Source: QZLE01 sp033852135
Lineage (GTDB): Bacteria > Pseudomonadota > Gammaproteobacteria > QZLD01
Assembly (NCBI GenBank): GCA_033852135.1
Contig: JAWSVB010000013.1
Coordinates: forward strand, 1-64,000
Length of the DNA: 64,000 bases
Reading direction: 5' to 3'
Position numbers and translations under genes: made by a program. This document shows, piece by piece, positions 45,879 through 54,725 of the stretch. The number at the start of each line of letters is the position of its first letter. Position 1 is the first letter of the stretch. The notes beneath the pieces are model-generated. The model had not been told where the DNA came from and ran no database searches. It was given only the letters and a program-made list of their open reading frames with translations.

Positions 45879-45970
45879 TAGGTTGGTGGTGAGCGCAGCG
45901 AACCCCAACACAATGCAGTTTAACTCTAATAGTAAATGTTGGGGTTCATTCTTCACCCGCAACCTACGGG
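45879..45970. repeat. Large imperfect palindrome (GTAGGTTGGTGGTGAG type)
   Basis: The left arm (45879-45913) starts GTAGGTTGGTGGTGAGCGCA and reads into CGAACCCCAACA; the right arm returns the complement to CAACCTAC. It is a hairpin of about 30-base arms. Repeats of this kind are dispersed in many bacterial genomes. It lies inside the left edge of the inverted-repeat-bounded segment. Confidence 0.7.
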
Positions 45971-46044
45971 GTATACGAATTCAAAACAAAGAAGTTTACG
46001 GACTATAGTCGGAATTTTGTAAATATATTGAATTGACTCACAAG

Positions 46045-46120
46045 CACGTCATGCCGGCGAAGGCCGGTATCCAGTACCGGTAGTTGTAAATGACAGTAGT
46101 GTGCGAAGGTTGGAATTTAA
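46045..46120. repeat. Dispersed CGTCATGCCGGCGAAGG repeat
   Basis: CGTCATGCCGGCGAAGGCC followed by GGTATCCAG is a further copy of the repeat seen at 45055-45360. A partial copy, CAGTAGTGTGCGAAGG, follows at about 46095. Together with the palindrome at 45879 it accounts for most of the gap before 46128. Confidence 0.7.
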
Positions 46121-46127
46121 AAGCGTA

Positions 46128-46907
46128 CTACTTTTTAATCTCTAACTCTCTTTTTACTAATGCATTCTCAGGAATTGTAAAAATGATGCTGCCTTCTTGC
46201 TTTGTGAATAATGCTACTTTTTTATCATTAATTTCAATAAGAAAACCAGAATATATTATTTTGCCATCTTTTGTAGTTATGGATATGCAGTTGCTTTTGC
46301 CATTGTTTTTATTGATTGAACATCCATTTTCTATGTAATCTATTTTATTTTCTTTAGCGATATCAGAACTAAATTTATATGAGTAGTATGCGGTTGAAAA
46401 CCAAGCGATAGGGATAATAGAAAAGACTAATGCAAATAAAACCAACTTTCTTGTTAATGTAAATGAAAGTCTTGATGCTAATAAGAAACATTTTGTTTTA
46501 GGTGAAAGGGAAGAATATGCATCTTTAAATATATTTGCTATTGAATTATCTTTGATACTTATTAGTTTCTTTTTATCTAAAAGTAGTGCGTATAACAGAA
46601 TTAAAAAGAAGAAGAAAATAGTTATTATTGAAATAATGCAGTAAGGCGAGAAAATAAAACCTGTTAACGCTTCTAAAAATTCAGAGCATTTAAAATATAT
46701 GAAGTAATAAGCATGTTCGAAAATACGTTGTGTACTTATTTCAAATGAACCATAGTTTATTCCAAAACTTCCTATATAACCCTGATAGAAATTTAAACCA
46801 ATAATGTAAAATGCTGGTGTTAAAATACCAATTATAGAAAGCAGTATTTGCTGAATTTCTTTGATTGAAAAACTGATTGTTTTTTCGACTGATATTTCAC
46901 TGCTCAT
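46128..46907 (-). CDS. Multi-pass membrane protein of unknown function
   Basis: 259 residues. Three to four hydrophobic spans: about 19-42, 87-110 and 153-175, with a weaker segment near 60-75. Between spans two and three lies a basic cytosolic loop (KKKLISIKDNS). The last ~85 residues are outside the membrane, with a Cys pair (NGCSINKNNGKSNCIS) and a beta-rich tail. GGGGAG precedes the ATG. It is divergent from the HEPN-like gene (133-base gap) inside the same inverted repeats, suggesting they function together. No family recognised. Confidence 0.75.
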   Translation of the reverse strand: MSSEISVEKTISFSIKEIQQILLSIIGILTPAFYIIGLNFYQGYIGSFGINYGSFEISTQRIFEHAYYFIYFKCSEFLEALTGFIFSPYCIISIITIFFFFLILLYALLLDKKKLISIKDNSIANIFKDAYSSLSPKTKCFLLASRLSFTLTRKLVLFALVFSIIPIAWFSTAYYSYKFSSDIAKENKIDYIENGCSINKNNGKSNCISITTKDGKIIYSGFLIEINDKKVALFTKQEGSIIFTIPENALVKRELEIKK

Positions 46908-47040
46908 ATGTGCTCCCCATTTTTATAAGCCACATGTTAACAATATAATTAAACCTGGCCAATAAAACATGAAAACAACTTGCTTGATAGATAACAAGAA
47001 AGTAGGTTTGTTTTGTAAATGATATAAGGAACTCATATTT

Positions 47041-48663
47041 ATGAGACTAACATGTAGTGATAGTAATATGTTTAAAAAAGCTATTGAGGCTTTTTATCCG
47101 CCCATTAAAGGCAAAGAATGTTGTTCTCAGGTTAGTACTAGATTTGAACATATTTATGATTTTATTGTTCTTGATTTTGAACTGCCAACCTCATGGGATT
47201 TTAGAGAGTTTTCTGTTGAGGAATCAACTGTAATTAGTCATGACAAGATATATAAGTATGGTAATCCAATTAAAAAATCTTTTGTTTCTCGTGTTCGTTT
47301 GCCTAGTTGGATTGATTATGGTCGAGCCAACCTTTTTACTCATGGATTATCAGCAGTAATTTCATTTTGTATTAACCGACCGGTTTATCCTTTTAAAGAT
47401 AGTAGCTTAGTTCATAGTGAAGAAGTAATCCCAATAGATTTGTTTCTAAATAACTGGGAAGAGTGCCTTGAAGAAACAACAGGATTGCGAGCATATGTGG
47501 TCGATAATACAGGTAATAAACATTTCGGTAGGATTAGAAGTTTTTCTCCTCGTCATGAAATGTTTTCACCATATTTAACCATAATGCTTGATAATGAAGA
47601 TAATGATGGAAAGATTAAATGTGTTTTTGTTCAGATAGATGATTCTCGTAAAGTTACAGAAATTAATAAGCAGGATATTGATTTTAAAATACAAGAAATA
47701 GAAATCGTTTCTCTTCATAAAGGAATATATGAAATTGCTTGCTTACTTTCTGTAATTACTGCTGGCCCATCTATGGGAGTATGGGATGTTCATGATGATG
47801 TCTTGGATTTATGGAAGAATGGGATATCAGAAATAATATCTAATCTATACAAGCTTGATTTCGATTGCTTACCTAGAGTAGGTAAAAAGAAATATGATAA
47901 ACACATAGACTTTCAGAAGGGTATGCAAGTAATTCGATTGATTAATTTAGCTCACCAAAGTTATATAAATGATTTTGACCTTGCATTTTCTCTTGTAGTT
48001 GCAGCAATTGAAGCAATTGCTCAAATAGCAGTAAAAACTGAGGATATCCCTGATATTCTAAATGAAGAAGAGCATTTTAAGGACGATGTTAACCCTAAAC
48101 ACCAAGATTACAATGAGTGGAAAAAGTGTAAAGAATACTATGGTGAATTTCTTGATCACTATAAACAGTTAAAAAGATTTGTAGAGGAAAATCATAAAAA
48201 TAGAGAGCTTAAAAAAAGGTTTCAGGGATTTATTTTGAAATATTGCCCATTAAGTGAATGGGAAATTAAAGAAGAATCTAAATATAGCTTACTTAATGGT
48301 ATAGATGATCTTAATACTATTAAAACTATACGCAATGTCTTAGAAGATAGGCCAATAGATTTTCCTGGAGATATATTTAGAGATACATACAATTATCGTT
48401 CTAAATATTTTCATGCAGGAAAACACACCGATCATAATATGCCAACTTGTCAGATATTTAGTAGATTTTTTCAACAAATTATAAATCCAATGAAAAAAGA
48501 AAAATTTGACGATTTTATTAAGGAAAGGTCTGGAGATTCTATTCCAGAAAAGGAATTAGAAGAGTTCTACCTTTATCTATTAACTTATGATGCGATATCA
48601 ATGATTGCTAGAAAATCAATTTCGAATTATATAAGTGAATATTTGAGAATAAACCAAGACTAA
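47041..48663 (+). CDS. Large protein with C-terminal HEPN-like domain
   Basis: 540 residues, cytosolic, no signal peptide. The N-terminal ~230 residues are mixed alpha/beta and unrecognised. The second half is helical and fits ApeA/HEPN-like proteins: a helix with FDLAFSLVVAAIEAIAQ and, near the end, YNYRSKYFHAGK with the Rx4H motif (R453, H458). HEPN domains are common RNase effectors in defence and toxin systems. A charged 60-residue insertion lies between. AAGGAA is 9 bases before the ATG. Divergent from the membrane protein. The role as an abortive-infection effector is inference. Confidence 0.75.
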   Translation: MRLTCSDSNMFKKAIEAFYPPIKGKECCSQVSTRFEHIYDFIVLDFELPTSWDFREFSVEESTVISHDKIYKYGNPIKKSFVSRVRLPSWIDYGRANLFTHGLSAVISFCINRPVYPFKDSSLVHSEEVIPIDLFLNNWEECLEETTGLRAYVVDNTGNKHFGRIRSFSPRHEMFSPYLTIMLDNEDNDGKIKCVFVQIDDSRKVTEINKQDIDFKIQEIEIVSLHKGIYEIACLLSVITAGPSMGVWDVHDDVLDLWKNGISEIISNLYKLDFDCLPRVGKKKYDKHIDFQKGMQVIRLINLAHQSYINDFDLAFSLVVAAIEAIAQIAVKTEDIPDILNEEEHFKDDVNPKHQDYNEWKKCKEYYGEFLDHYKQLKRFVEENHKNRELKKRFQGFILKYCPLSEWEIKEESKYSLLNGIDDLNTIKTIRNVLEDRPIDFPGDIFRDTYNYRSKYFHAGKHTDHNMPTCQIFSRFFQQIINPMKKEKFDDFIKERSGDSIPEKELEEFYLYLLTYDAISMIARKSISNYISEYLRINQD

Positions 48664-48675
48664 TTAAGCCTATTG

Positions 48676-48705
48676 ATCAATAGACTGCCGACCCCAGTTG
48701 ATCCT
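48676..48705. repeat. Right boundary inverted repeat of the HEPN/membrane cassette
   Basis: Begins 13 bases after the HEPN-like gene's last codon. It pairs with 45839-45868 (28 of 30 bases identical as inverted copies). A local palindrome TATTGATCAATA overlaps its outer edge at 48671-48682. Confidence 0.75.
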
Positions 48706-48880
48706 GTATGATAAGTTATTAAATTAACAGTACTTTCCTGAATTGCCAACTACATCCAGTTCATATGTGAATGAAAACACATATTATTTAAAAACCTGAT
48801 GATAATCTAATGCTTAAGAGGTATTAAGGATGTTACCGATAATAAAGTGAGGACCTTGTAGTTTTTTTGAGGTGATAGCA

Positions 48881-49012
48881 GTGAAAATCGGTTCAGTCTT
48901 AATATCAGCACTATTTTCTTTAATGTTATTCTGTGGTTCAACCAGTGCCACACCAGTCAAAATCCCTTCTAAAGCTAAGGTTCACCGTGATTTTTTATTG
49001 AATCACCATTAA
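48881..49012 (+). CDS. Possible small exported peptide or lipoprotein
   Basis: 43 residues from a GTG with GAGGTG 8 bases upstream. It starts MKIGSVLISALFSLMLFCGS, a signal-peptide-like sequence with a lipobox-like LFCG, followed by 23 mostly basic residues. The flanks (217 and 171 bases) are non-coding. This may be a real small gene or chance; no homology was recognised. Confidence 0.4.
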   Translation: MKIGSVLISALFSLMLFCGSTSATPVKIPSKAKVHRDFLLNHH

Positions 49013-49183
49013 CCGATCTATCTCTTTTAATGTCTAACTAATCAGATTAGGCCATAGTGTTTATAGTCGTTACTAATAAATATTTTTTAGTTATAGTAGG
49101 AAAATTGCTGTAACTACGTTATATATTAGTTAATAGAATTATAAAGTATTTGTTAGGTATTTTATGTTGAAAATAGGATAAAT

Positions 49184-49669
49184 ATGGTGAATCTCCCTTC
49201 TGATTTCTCTCTTACTGAAAGAGCTGATGCAGACAGTATTAATGATGATTTTAAAAGCTTGGAAGAGTTTGATGTTTCTGAGTATCTTAATGTTGCTGAA
49301 TCATTGAACTTTTTGATTTTAAATCAGCATCGCCAAGTTGTTTTTATGGGGAGTGATATTGAAAAAGCATTTGAAATGCCAAAGAATGAAATATTAGGTA
49401 AACGGCCAGGGGAAATTTTTAATTGTATCCACTCTGATGAGACAGATGGCGGTTGCCACACAGGAAAATTCTGCAGTAAGTGCAGAGCACAGAAAGCTAT
49501 AATTAAGTCGCAATTTGGTGGGGATGTTACAAAAGAAGAGTGTCGTATTATCTCAAAAGATGGCTTTGTTATTGAGTTAAAAATATTAACTTCAGGCTAT
49601 AACTTTAAAGATAAAGATTATGCGATCTTTAGTATTTTGGATATTTCAAAAACAGCGCAATCTGAGTAA
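49184..49669 (+). CDS. PAS-domain protein with conserved cysteine cluster
   Basis: 161 residues. A single PAS fold (about 33-155) starts with NFLILNQHRQVVFMG. In place of the usual loop is CIHSDETDGGCHTGKFCSKC, four Cys spaced like metal- or redox-sensing PAS variants. There is no kinase, cyclase or DNA-binding domain, so it would act through a partner. AGGATAA precedes the ATG. Family known, ligand unknown. Confidence 0.8.
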   Translation: MVNLPSDFSLTERADADSINDDFKSLEEFDVSEYLNVAESLNFLILNQHRQVVFMGSDIEKAFEMPKNEILGKRPGEIFNCIHSDETDGGCHTGKFCSKCRAQKAIIKSQFGGDVTKEECRIISKDGFVIELKILTSGYNFKDKDYAIFSILDISKTAQSE

Positions 49670-49699
49670 TTGGTAGATTCATTGATTGTGTTTTTAAAG

Positions 49700-49731
49700 A
49701 TTAAAGACTCTGCCCCTTATTGATCGATCTA
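49700..49731. repeat. Single arm of the GGGGTCAGAGTC-family repeat
   Basis: The complement of GACTCTGCCCCTTATTGATC reads GATCAATAAGGGGCAGAGTC, clearly related to the arms at 22434 and 45839. It is unpaired and abuts the stop of the minus-strand lipoprotein gene at 49732, where it may double as transcript end. Confidence 0.6.
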
Positions 49732-50160
49732 TCAAGGCCGATACTCTATTACCCGCATTCTCCATTTTCCATCTGTACGAATAAGCCCGGTTCCCATTGA
49801 ATGCGGTGTTATGCCAATACCATAATCAGCAAATCCTTCCCAAAGAATAGTGTTCTTATCGATGGTTTTGCATTGCTTGATTGTGACGTCATATTGGGTG
49901 ATAACGCCAAAATTATTTCTGACGCGTTTTAAAATTCCAACCTTATCTTTTCCCCAGCGGCGGGAACCATCATCGATATAATCTTCTAATTTATCGATGT
50001 CACGAGATCTGATTACACTATCGTATTCTTTAAAGAATTGGCTGAGTAATAGCCTACATGAGGTCTCACTTGTTTTCATGGGGGGATTTTTGGTAATGGT
50101 GTTTTCAGTGCAACCTAATAGCCCGCTGCAGATGCATAGAATTGATATTAATACTCTCAT
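49732..50160 (-). CDS. Small lipoprotein with NTF2/SnoaL-like domain
   Basis: 142 residues from ATG 50160, which has AGAAGG 3 bases upstream. Longer in-frame readings to 50184 or 50271 lack this. The lipoprotein signal ends SGLLGC. The mature part is ~120 residues with the NTF2-like pattern: an N-terminal helical RLLLSQFFKEYDSVIRSRD, then a beta sheet (TQYDVTIKQC, TILWEGFADY, KWRMRVIEY). Such domains bind small ligands or act as scaffolds. Isolated on the minus strand. Confidence 0.75.
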   Translation of the reverse strand: MRVLISILCICSGLLGCTENTITKNPPMKTSETSCRLLLSQFFKEYDSVIRSRDIDKLEDYIDDGSRRWGKDKVGILKRVRNNFGVITQYDVTIKQCKTIDKNTILWEGFADYGIGITPHSMGTGLIRTDGKWRMRVIEYRP

Positions 50161-50389
50161 AACCTTCTCTGCGATATTTGTCATAATTGACGTGGTATAT
50201 GTTCTAAAATATGTCAAAAATGCAGAGGGTGACAAATGAATAAATTTGAACGATTGTTTATTAATATTCATCTGCTCCTTCTGATCACGTATTTCTTAAC
50301 AAAATTGACTTAAGTTAAGGAATAGAAACAGTCGTCCCATACTATGTTCTCTATACTCAATGATGTTGTGAATATAACTGGAGATGATT

Positions 50390-50707
50390 ATGAGTAATGA
50401 AGTGAAAGCGGAAACATTAAAAGAGATGGTAGAGTATCAAGAAGGATCAGTTGTTAGCAGAACATTGATTAAAAAGGATACTGGTACAGTTACGCTATTT
50501 GCTTTTACTAAAGAGCAGGGGTTGAGCGAGCATACTGCTCCATTTGATGCGATGGTTAATGTTCTTGAGGGTAGGGCAGAGATAACTATCTCAGGAACTC
50601 CATTTATTGTTGAGGCGGGGCAGATGCTTATTATGCCTGCGAATGATCCTCATGCGTTAAAAGCTGTAGAAGATTTTAAAATGATGTTGACGATGATTCG
50701 CTCGTAG
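50390..50707 (+). CDS. Cupin-domain protein
   Basis: 105 residues from ATG 50390 (GGAG upstream; ATG 50384 is too close to it). A single cupin_2 barrel with the two motifs in GLSEHTAPFDAMVNVLEG and MLIMPANDPHALKA. Metal ligands: His in motif 1 and His in motif 2 are present; other ligands are less clear. Function unspecified. A strong terminator follows. Confidence 0.88.
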   Translation: MSNEVKAETLKEMVEYQEGSVVSRTLIKKDTGTVTLFAFTKEQGLSEHTAPFDAMVNVLEGRAEITISGTPFIVEAGQMLIMPANDPHALKAVEDFKMMLTMIRS

Positions 50708-50726
50708 CGAGAAATTCAGCAACCTA

Positions 50727-50760
50727 AAGTGAGCCATTGGTATGGCTCACTTTTTTTTGG
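50727..50760. terminator. Strong Rho-independent terminator
   Basis: An 11-base perfect stem AAGTGAGCCAT/ATGGCTCACTT with a TGGT loop is followed by eight T on the plus strand. It ends the cupin gene and, being between convergent genes, may also act on the NADH oxidase gene. Confidence 0.9.
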
Positions 50761-50792
50761 TTGCAATTAAGCTTTTTTCAATTAGTTAAAAG

Positions 50793-52139
50793 CTACTGCT
50801 GAAGTGCCAAAAGACCTGCTTTGGTTATGAAGTTAGCAGGGCGATTGAAGTGTGGTAGGAAAAACTGATCTAGCAGAGCAAGTTTTTTGATTGAGTACTT
50901 TTCTTGAATCATTAGGCTAAACATATGTAGGGCTAGAGTAATATCCTCTCTTGATCCCATTTGAGCTCCAAGAATACGATCTGTTTCGCTATCCCATACA
51001 ACCTTTAGAGTTACCTCTTCATTGTTTGGCATAAAGTCTGGGCGGATGTTTTCCGTAACTGTTACGGTTTTAACGTTAAACCCTTTCTTTTTTGCCATCT
51101 CTTCAGTAAGGCCGGTGGAGCATAAGCTTAGCCCGAAGATGTGAATCGCATTTGAACCTTGAACACCCTGCATCTCAATGTCAGTTCCAGCGCAGTTATG
51201 AGCAGCAACAATTCCGGTACGCACAGCGTTGGTAGCAAGAGCAATGTATTCGCGCTCTTCAGTAGCGTTATTTTGAATGTCACAGCAATCACCAATAGCA
51301 TATACATCAGGAATGCTGGTCTGTTGGCGGTTATTTACCTTGATAACTCCGCGCTCATCAAGATCCATTTTTGAGTCTTTTAAGAAATCAGTGTTTGGTC
51401 TGAATCCAACTGACATAAGCACCATATCAACATCAAACTGTTGCGAGTCAGTAACTACGCCGCATACCTTTCCATCTTTACCTTGAATCTCTGTTACACG
51501 TTCACCAATTGCCAGCTCAATGCCGTTAGCAGCAAGGTTATCGCGCATCATGTCTTGGAACTCTGGGTCGTAGTAGCAGTTAAGAACATTCATGTCATTT
51601 ATTAAAACGATCTCTTTTCCATTCTCTTTAAATGCTTCAGCTAGCTCCACACCGATATAACCAGCTCCAACTACAGCAACTCTTTTAATGCTAGGATCAT
51701 TCATTTTTTCGTTAACGGTTTCAGCATTCTGGTAAATTTTAGCGTACTGAACATTCTCAAGATCCATGCCAGGAATTGGTGGCAGAATAGGCCATGAACC
51801 AGCAGCAATAATAAGCTTGTCGTATGAGTCAGTTATCTGCTCGCCAGTTTTTATGTTATTAACAGTTATCTGTTTATTATCAAAATCGACGCCAGCAACC
51901 TCGTGCTCCATATTTACATTAACGCCTTTAGACTCAAGAAGCTCAGGTGTGGCATAAAATAACCCGCTCGCTCCGGCAATAATTTTGCTAATCCACAGAG
52001 CCATGCCGCATCCTAAAAATGAGATGTTAGTATTGCGGTCATAGGTTGTAACTTCAAATTGGTCCTTGTAGTCATCAGCCAAGGTCAATATTGAGTGAGT
52101 TCCAGCGTGATTAGCACCAACTACGATAACTTTTTGCAT
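50793..52139 (-). CDS. NADH oxidase (H2O-forming type; CoA-disulfide-reductase family)
   Basis: 448 residues. N-terminal FAD motif VIVVGANHAGTHS with active-site His11, and a single redox Cys at C44 in FLGCGMALWI. An NAD motif lies in VAVVGAGYIGVELAEAF and the second FAD segment in VYAIGDCCDI. The C-terminal dimerisation domain ends ITKAGLLAL. The family reduces O2 to water or CoA-disulfide with NADH. It is best known from Firmicutes, and close likeness suggests lateral origin. GAGG precedes the ATG. Confidence 0.9.
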   Translation of the reverse strand: MQKVIVVGANHAGTHSILTLADDYKDQFEVTTYDRNTNISFLGCGMALWISKIIAGASGLFYATPELLESKGVNVNMEHEVAGVDFDNKQITVNNIKTGEQITDSYDKLIIAAGSWPILPPIPGMDLENVQYAKIYQNAETVNEKMNDPSIKRVAVVGAGYIGVELAEAFKENGKEIVLINDMNVLNCYYDPEFQDMMRDNLAANGIELAIGERVTEIQGKDGKVCGVVTDSQQFDVDMVLMSVGFRPNTDFLKDSKMDLDERGVIKVNNRQQTSIPDVYAIGDCCDIQNNATEEREYIALATNAVRTGIVAAHNCAGTDIEMQGVQGSNAIHIFGLSLCSTGLTEEMAKKKGFNVKTVTVTENIRPDFMPNNEEVTLKVVWDSETDRILGAQMGSREDITLALHMFSLMIQEKYSIKKLALLDQFFLPHFNRPANFITKAGLLALQQ

Positions 52140-52866
52140 TGTTTTGCCTCAGTTTATGAATAATAAATATTATATTAGTGTACCTGTTATATAGAGCAAG
52201 CTTTATTCTTCTCTCGGAGGGGGGAATTATCACCGATAAAACCTTATTTGAGATAATTAGCATATTTAATGCTTATTGACATAAGTCGTGGTGCAAAACC
52301 AGTAGATATTGCAAATAGTGGGTATACCCATAACCCCATTGATTCGGTAAATTAGTCTAGTAGTCAGGTGTTATAATATTCTAAGTTTAATGCTTTGAAA
52401 ATCATCACGATTAATCTGTTTTCTTAAAAAAGAATATTTATTCAATAGCTGTAATCCAGTGCCATATCTAGTATCAGACAATGTTGTAAATATTAAAACA
52501 CAAAAGACGTAACGGCTGTATAAGTACTCCTATATGTATAAGCAAATACTACTATATTCCGTTTGGCATCTTCTTATTTAGTTATATTTCTCCGGCATAA
52601 ATAATTATGATATTTTACCGATACGTTTATATTTTAACGCCTATCTACACCTACACCACAATAACCTATACCTTTTAAAAATAGTTACTTACAAAACTTT
52701 TTTTGGGTGTATGACTAGTTGTAAGTGGTCGTAAATAAATAGGATCGGTAGCCGATTCAAAGGTTCAGTGATTCGGTTCCACTGAGAAAGAAATAGAAAA
52801 AGTTTTAAACATGCTCTGCTGGATGCAGAAACGATTCATTACCTTACTAATAAAGGAACATCGAGA
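52140..52866. other. Long non-coding region upstream of the PEP-CTERM gene
   Basis: 727 bases. The left part is the nox promoter region. A 28-codon ORF at 52269-52355 is not convincing. A TATAAT lies at 52371 without a good -35. Close to the PEP-CTERM gene there are small hairpins (ATCGG-TAG-CCGAT at about 52742; CAGTG/CACTG at about 52768), which may form a structured 5' leader. Otherwise nothing was seen. Confidence 0.55.
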
Positions 52867-54528
52867 ATGCCCTGTAAAATTAGATCAATAAAAGTGATTA
52901 AATATGCCGTAACAACATGTGCGGCACTACTTTCTTTAAGCGTATATGCAGAGCAAACTACCTCTAACCTAGAGTTCTCATGTACTGACCAAGACATGTG
53001 GGATACAGGGAGTGCGTTTGAGCTTAGCTGGAGAGAGGATTTCAATGATTTAGTTGTATGGGATGAGGTTTATAACTCTCCGGTTGTACCATTTTCTGTT
53101 GGCACCGATGGTTCAATTCAGTTTGTTGAATTAAAGATAGCATCAGTTGGTAGTGTCGGCCTTTCACCCTATGTAAATATCAATGGTGGTCAAGTTGATC
53201 TAGATTATTCGGTAGATGTGAATATTGATGCGCCTGAGCAGGGCACGGTTAAAGCAGGGGAGACGTTTACCCTTTCCAGCTCGCTTGCTTCGCCTGCTAC
53301 TGGATCATTTAATACCAAGTCTCCAATGATTGATGCTGGCGTTGATATTCTATTTAGCACCAAGTCGATGATGGTGGCAGGGATAACAACAGCAACTCCA
53401 GTGGAAAATTTTGACCAATTTAACCCTAAGTATAATATCAAGACTGAAGAGAGTAGATATGGGGTAGTAATGGACAAATATGGGAGCAGCATTTTTATAG
53501 GTAACGAGGAAATATCGTCTTCAGATGTATACACCGATGGACGCCTCCCCGGTATTGGACTTAGTAATGAAGATGGCCTATCTATTGGTGGGCAACAATT
53601 AAAATTTGATACCGAAGCAATAGATGATGAGCTAAACCTGTTTGGCAAAGTTGTAGGTTTTTCTGCTGGAGTTGATAAAGATGGAATCATTGATATCAAT
53701 GGATATGGTCAGTTTGGGTATAACGCTCCATATATAGAAACAACAAGCACGCAGTGTGATTTAGATCCTACCTGTACATACCTTAAGGACCTAGGTATTA
53801 ATATGCCCGATTTTTATTCATCCGGAGAAGACGATCTGCTATATGCCAATATGGATCTAGATAATATTGCATACGAAATAGCAACGGATGCTATGGGAAT
53901 AGGCCTTATACCAGGCTTCCCTAATCTACTCGAAGACACATTGCCATTGCACGGCTTTATTCCTGTATTGGGTATGCTTGGTGCAACAATAGACGTGGAC
54001 TATAACTTTCTCGATATCACCCCATTTGCTGATATAAACCTGCAACAAAACTTCATGTTTAACCCTGAAGATTTGATGGTGTCCTATGATTTGGGCAACG
54101 GAACAAGTACTGGTCCGGTAAGAGTTGGGGAAGAGGTCAGCCTGATAATGCCAGAAGACGGTATAGATATCACACCTACGTTCTCTTTGCCTGATAATAT
54201 ATTTTACAATACAACATCTCTCGGTATCGATTTAGGTATTGATTTCACGGCCTTTGATATCAAGGTCGACTTTGGTGGCCTTATGGATATAGTTCCAGAT
54301 ATACAAACCACACCTTTTGTAACACAGGCGCTATTAGGTCCAGAATATATCCGGGATCCAATTCTTTGGGATAATGCATTCAAATTGGATCTACAAGATC
54401 AAAAAGCAGATAAGTTTCGTCTTGCAGCGGCTAGCTCAACTTCGGTACCAGAACCATCTTCGTTAATTATGCTAAGCATGGGCTTATTAGGTTTAGCAGC
54501 AGTTCGCAGATCAAAAAAGCAAAGCTAA
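52867..54528 (+). CDS. PEP-CTERM-anchored secreted protein
   Basis: 553 residues. Signal peptide about 1-29 (ending SVYAEQ). A long beta-rich passenger is acidic (pI low), with repeated VDxDxD-like runs. The C-terminus carries a textbook sorting tripartite: VPEPSS, a hydrophobic 16-residue span, then RRSKKQS. Exosortase and the EPS cluster that usually accompanies it are not in the window. It probably ends up outside the cell or in the envelope. AAAGGAA lies upstream of the ATG. Confidence 0.88.
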   Translation: MPCKIRSIKVIKYAVTTCAALLSLSVYAEQTTSNLEFSCTDQDMWDTGSAFELSWREDFNDLVVWDEVYNSPVVPFSVGTDGSIQFVELKIASVGSVGLSPYVNINGGQVDLDYSVDVNIDAPEQGTVKAGETFTLSSSLASPATGSFNTKSPMIDAGVDILFSTKSMMVAGITTATPVENFDQFNPKYNIKTEESRYGVVMDKYGSSIFIGNEEISSSDVYTDGRLPGIGLSNEDGLSIGGQQLKFDTEAIDDELNLFGKVVGFSAGVDKDGIIDINGYGQFGYNAPYIETTSTQCDLDPTCTYLKDLGINMPDFYSSGEDDLLYANMDLDNIAYEIATDAMGIGLIPGFPNLLEDTLPLHGFIPVLGMLGATIDVDYNFLDITPFADINLQQNFMFNPEDLMVSYDLGNGTSTGPVRVGEEVSLIMPEDGIDITPTFSLPDNIFYNTTSLGIDLGIDFTAFDIKVDFGGLMDIVPDIQTTPFVTQALLGPEYIRDPILWDNAFKLDLQDQKADKFRLAAASSTSVPEPSSLIMLSMGLLGLAAVRRSKKQS

Positions 54529-54725
54529 CAAGCTTTTTCCAAACTAGTGCCAGCATGTTTATAACTCCAGCTGGCATTAGTTTGCCGCCCCTAGTTTATC
54601 CAAACTTTTCAATTAGGAGCGACACTCCAATATATTGCTTATATCTGATATAATCCCTGCTTCAAGCGGTTAGTGAAAGCTATAAATATAATAGCAACAG
54701 TCTGAAATATAAGGGGATAAAAAAT

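Noticed and set aside
46090..46338. 82-codon plus-strand ORF
   Set aside because: It is antisense to the end of the membrane protein gene and begins in a dispersed repeat.
52269..52355. 28-codon ORF in the long gap before the PEP-CTERM gene
   Set aside because: It is very short, has no Shine-Dalgarno, and no family was recognised.
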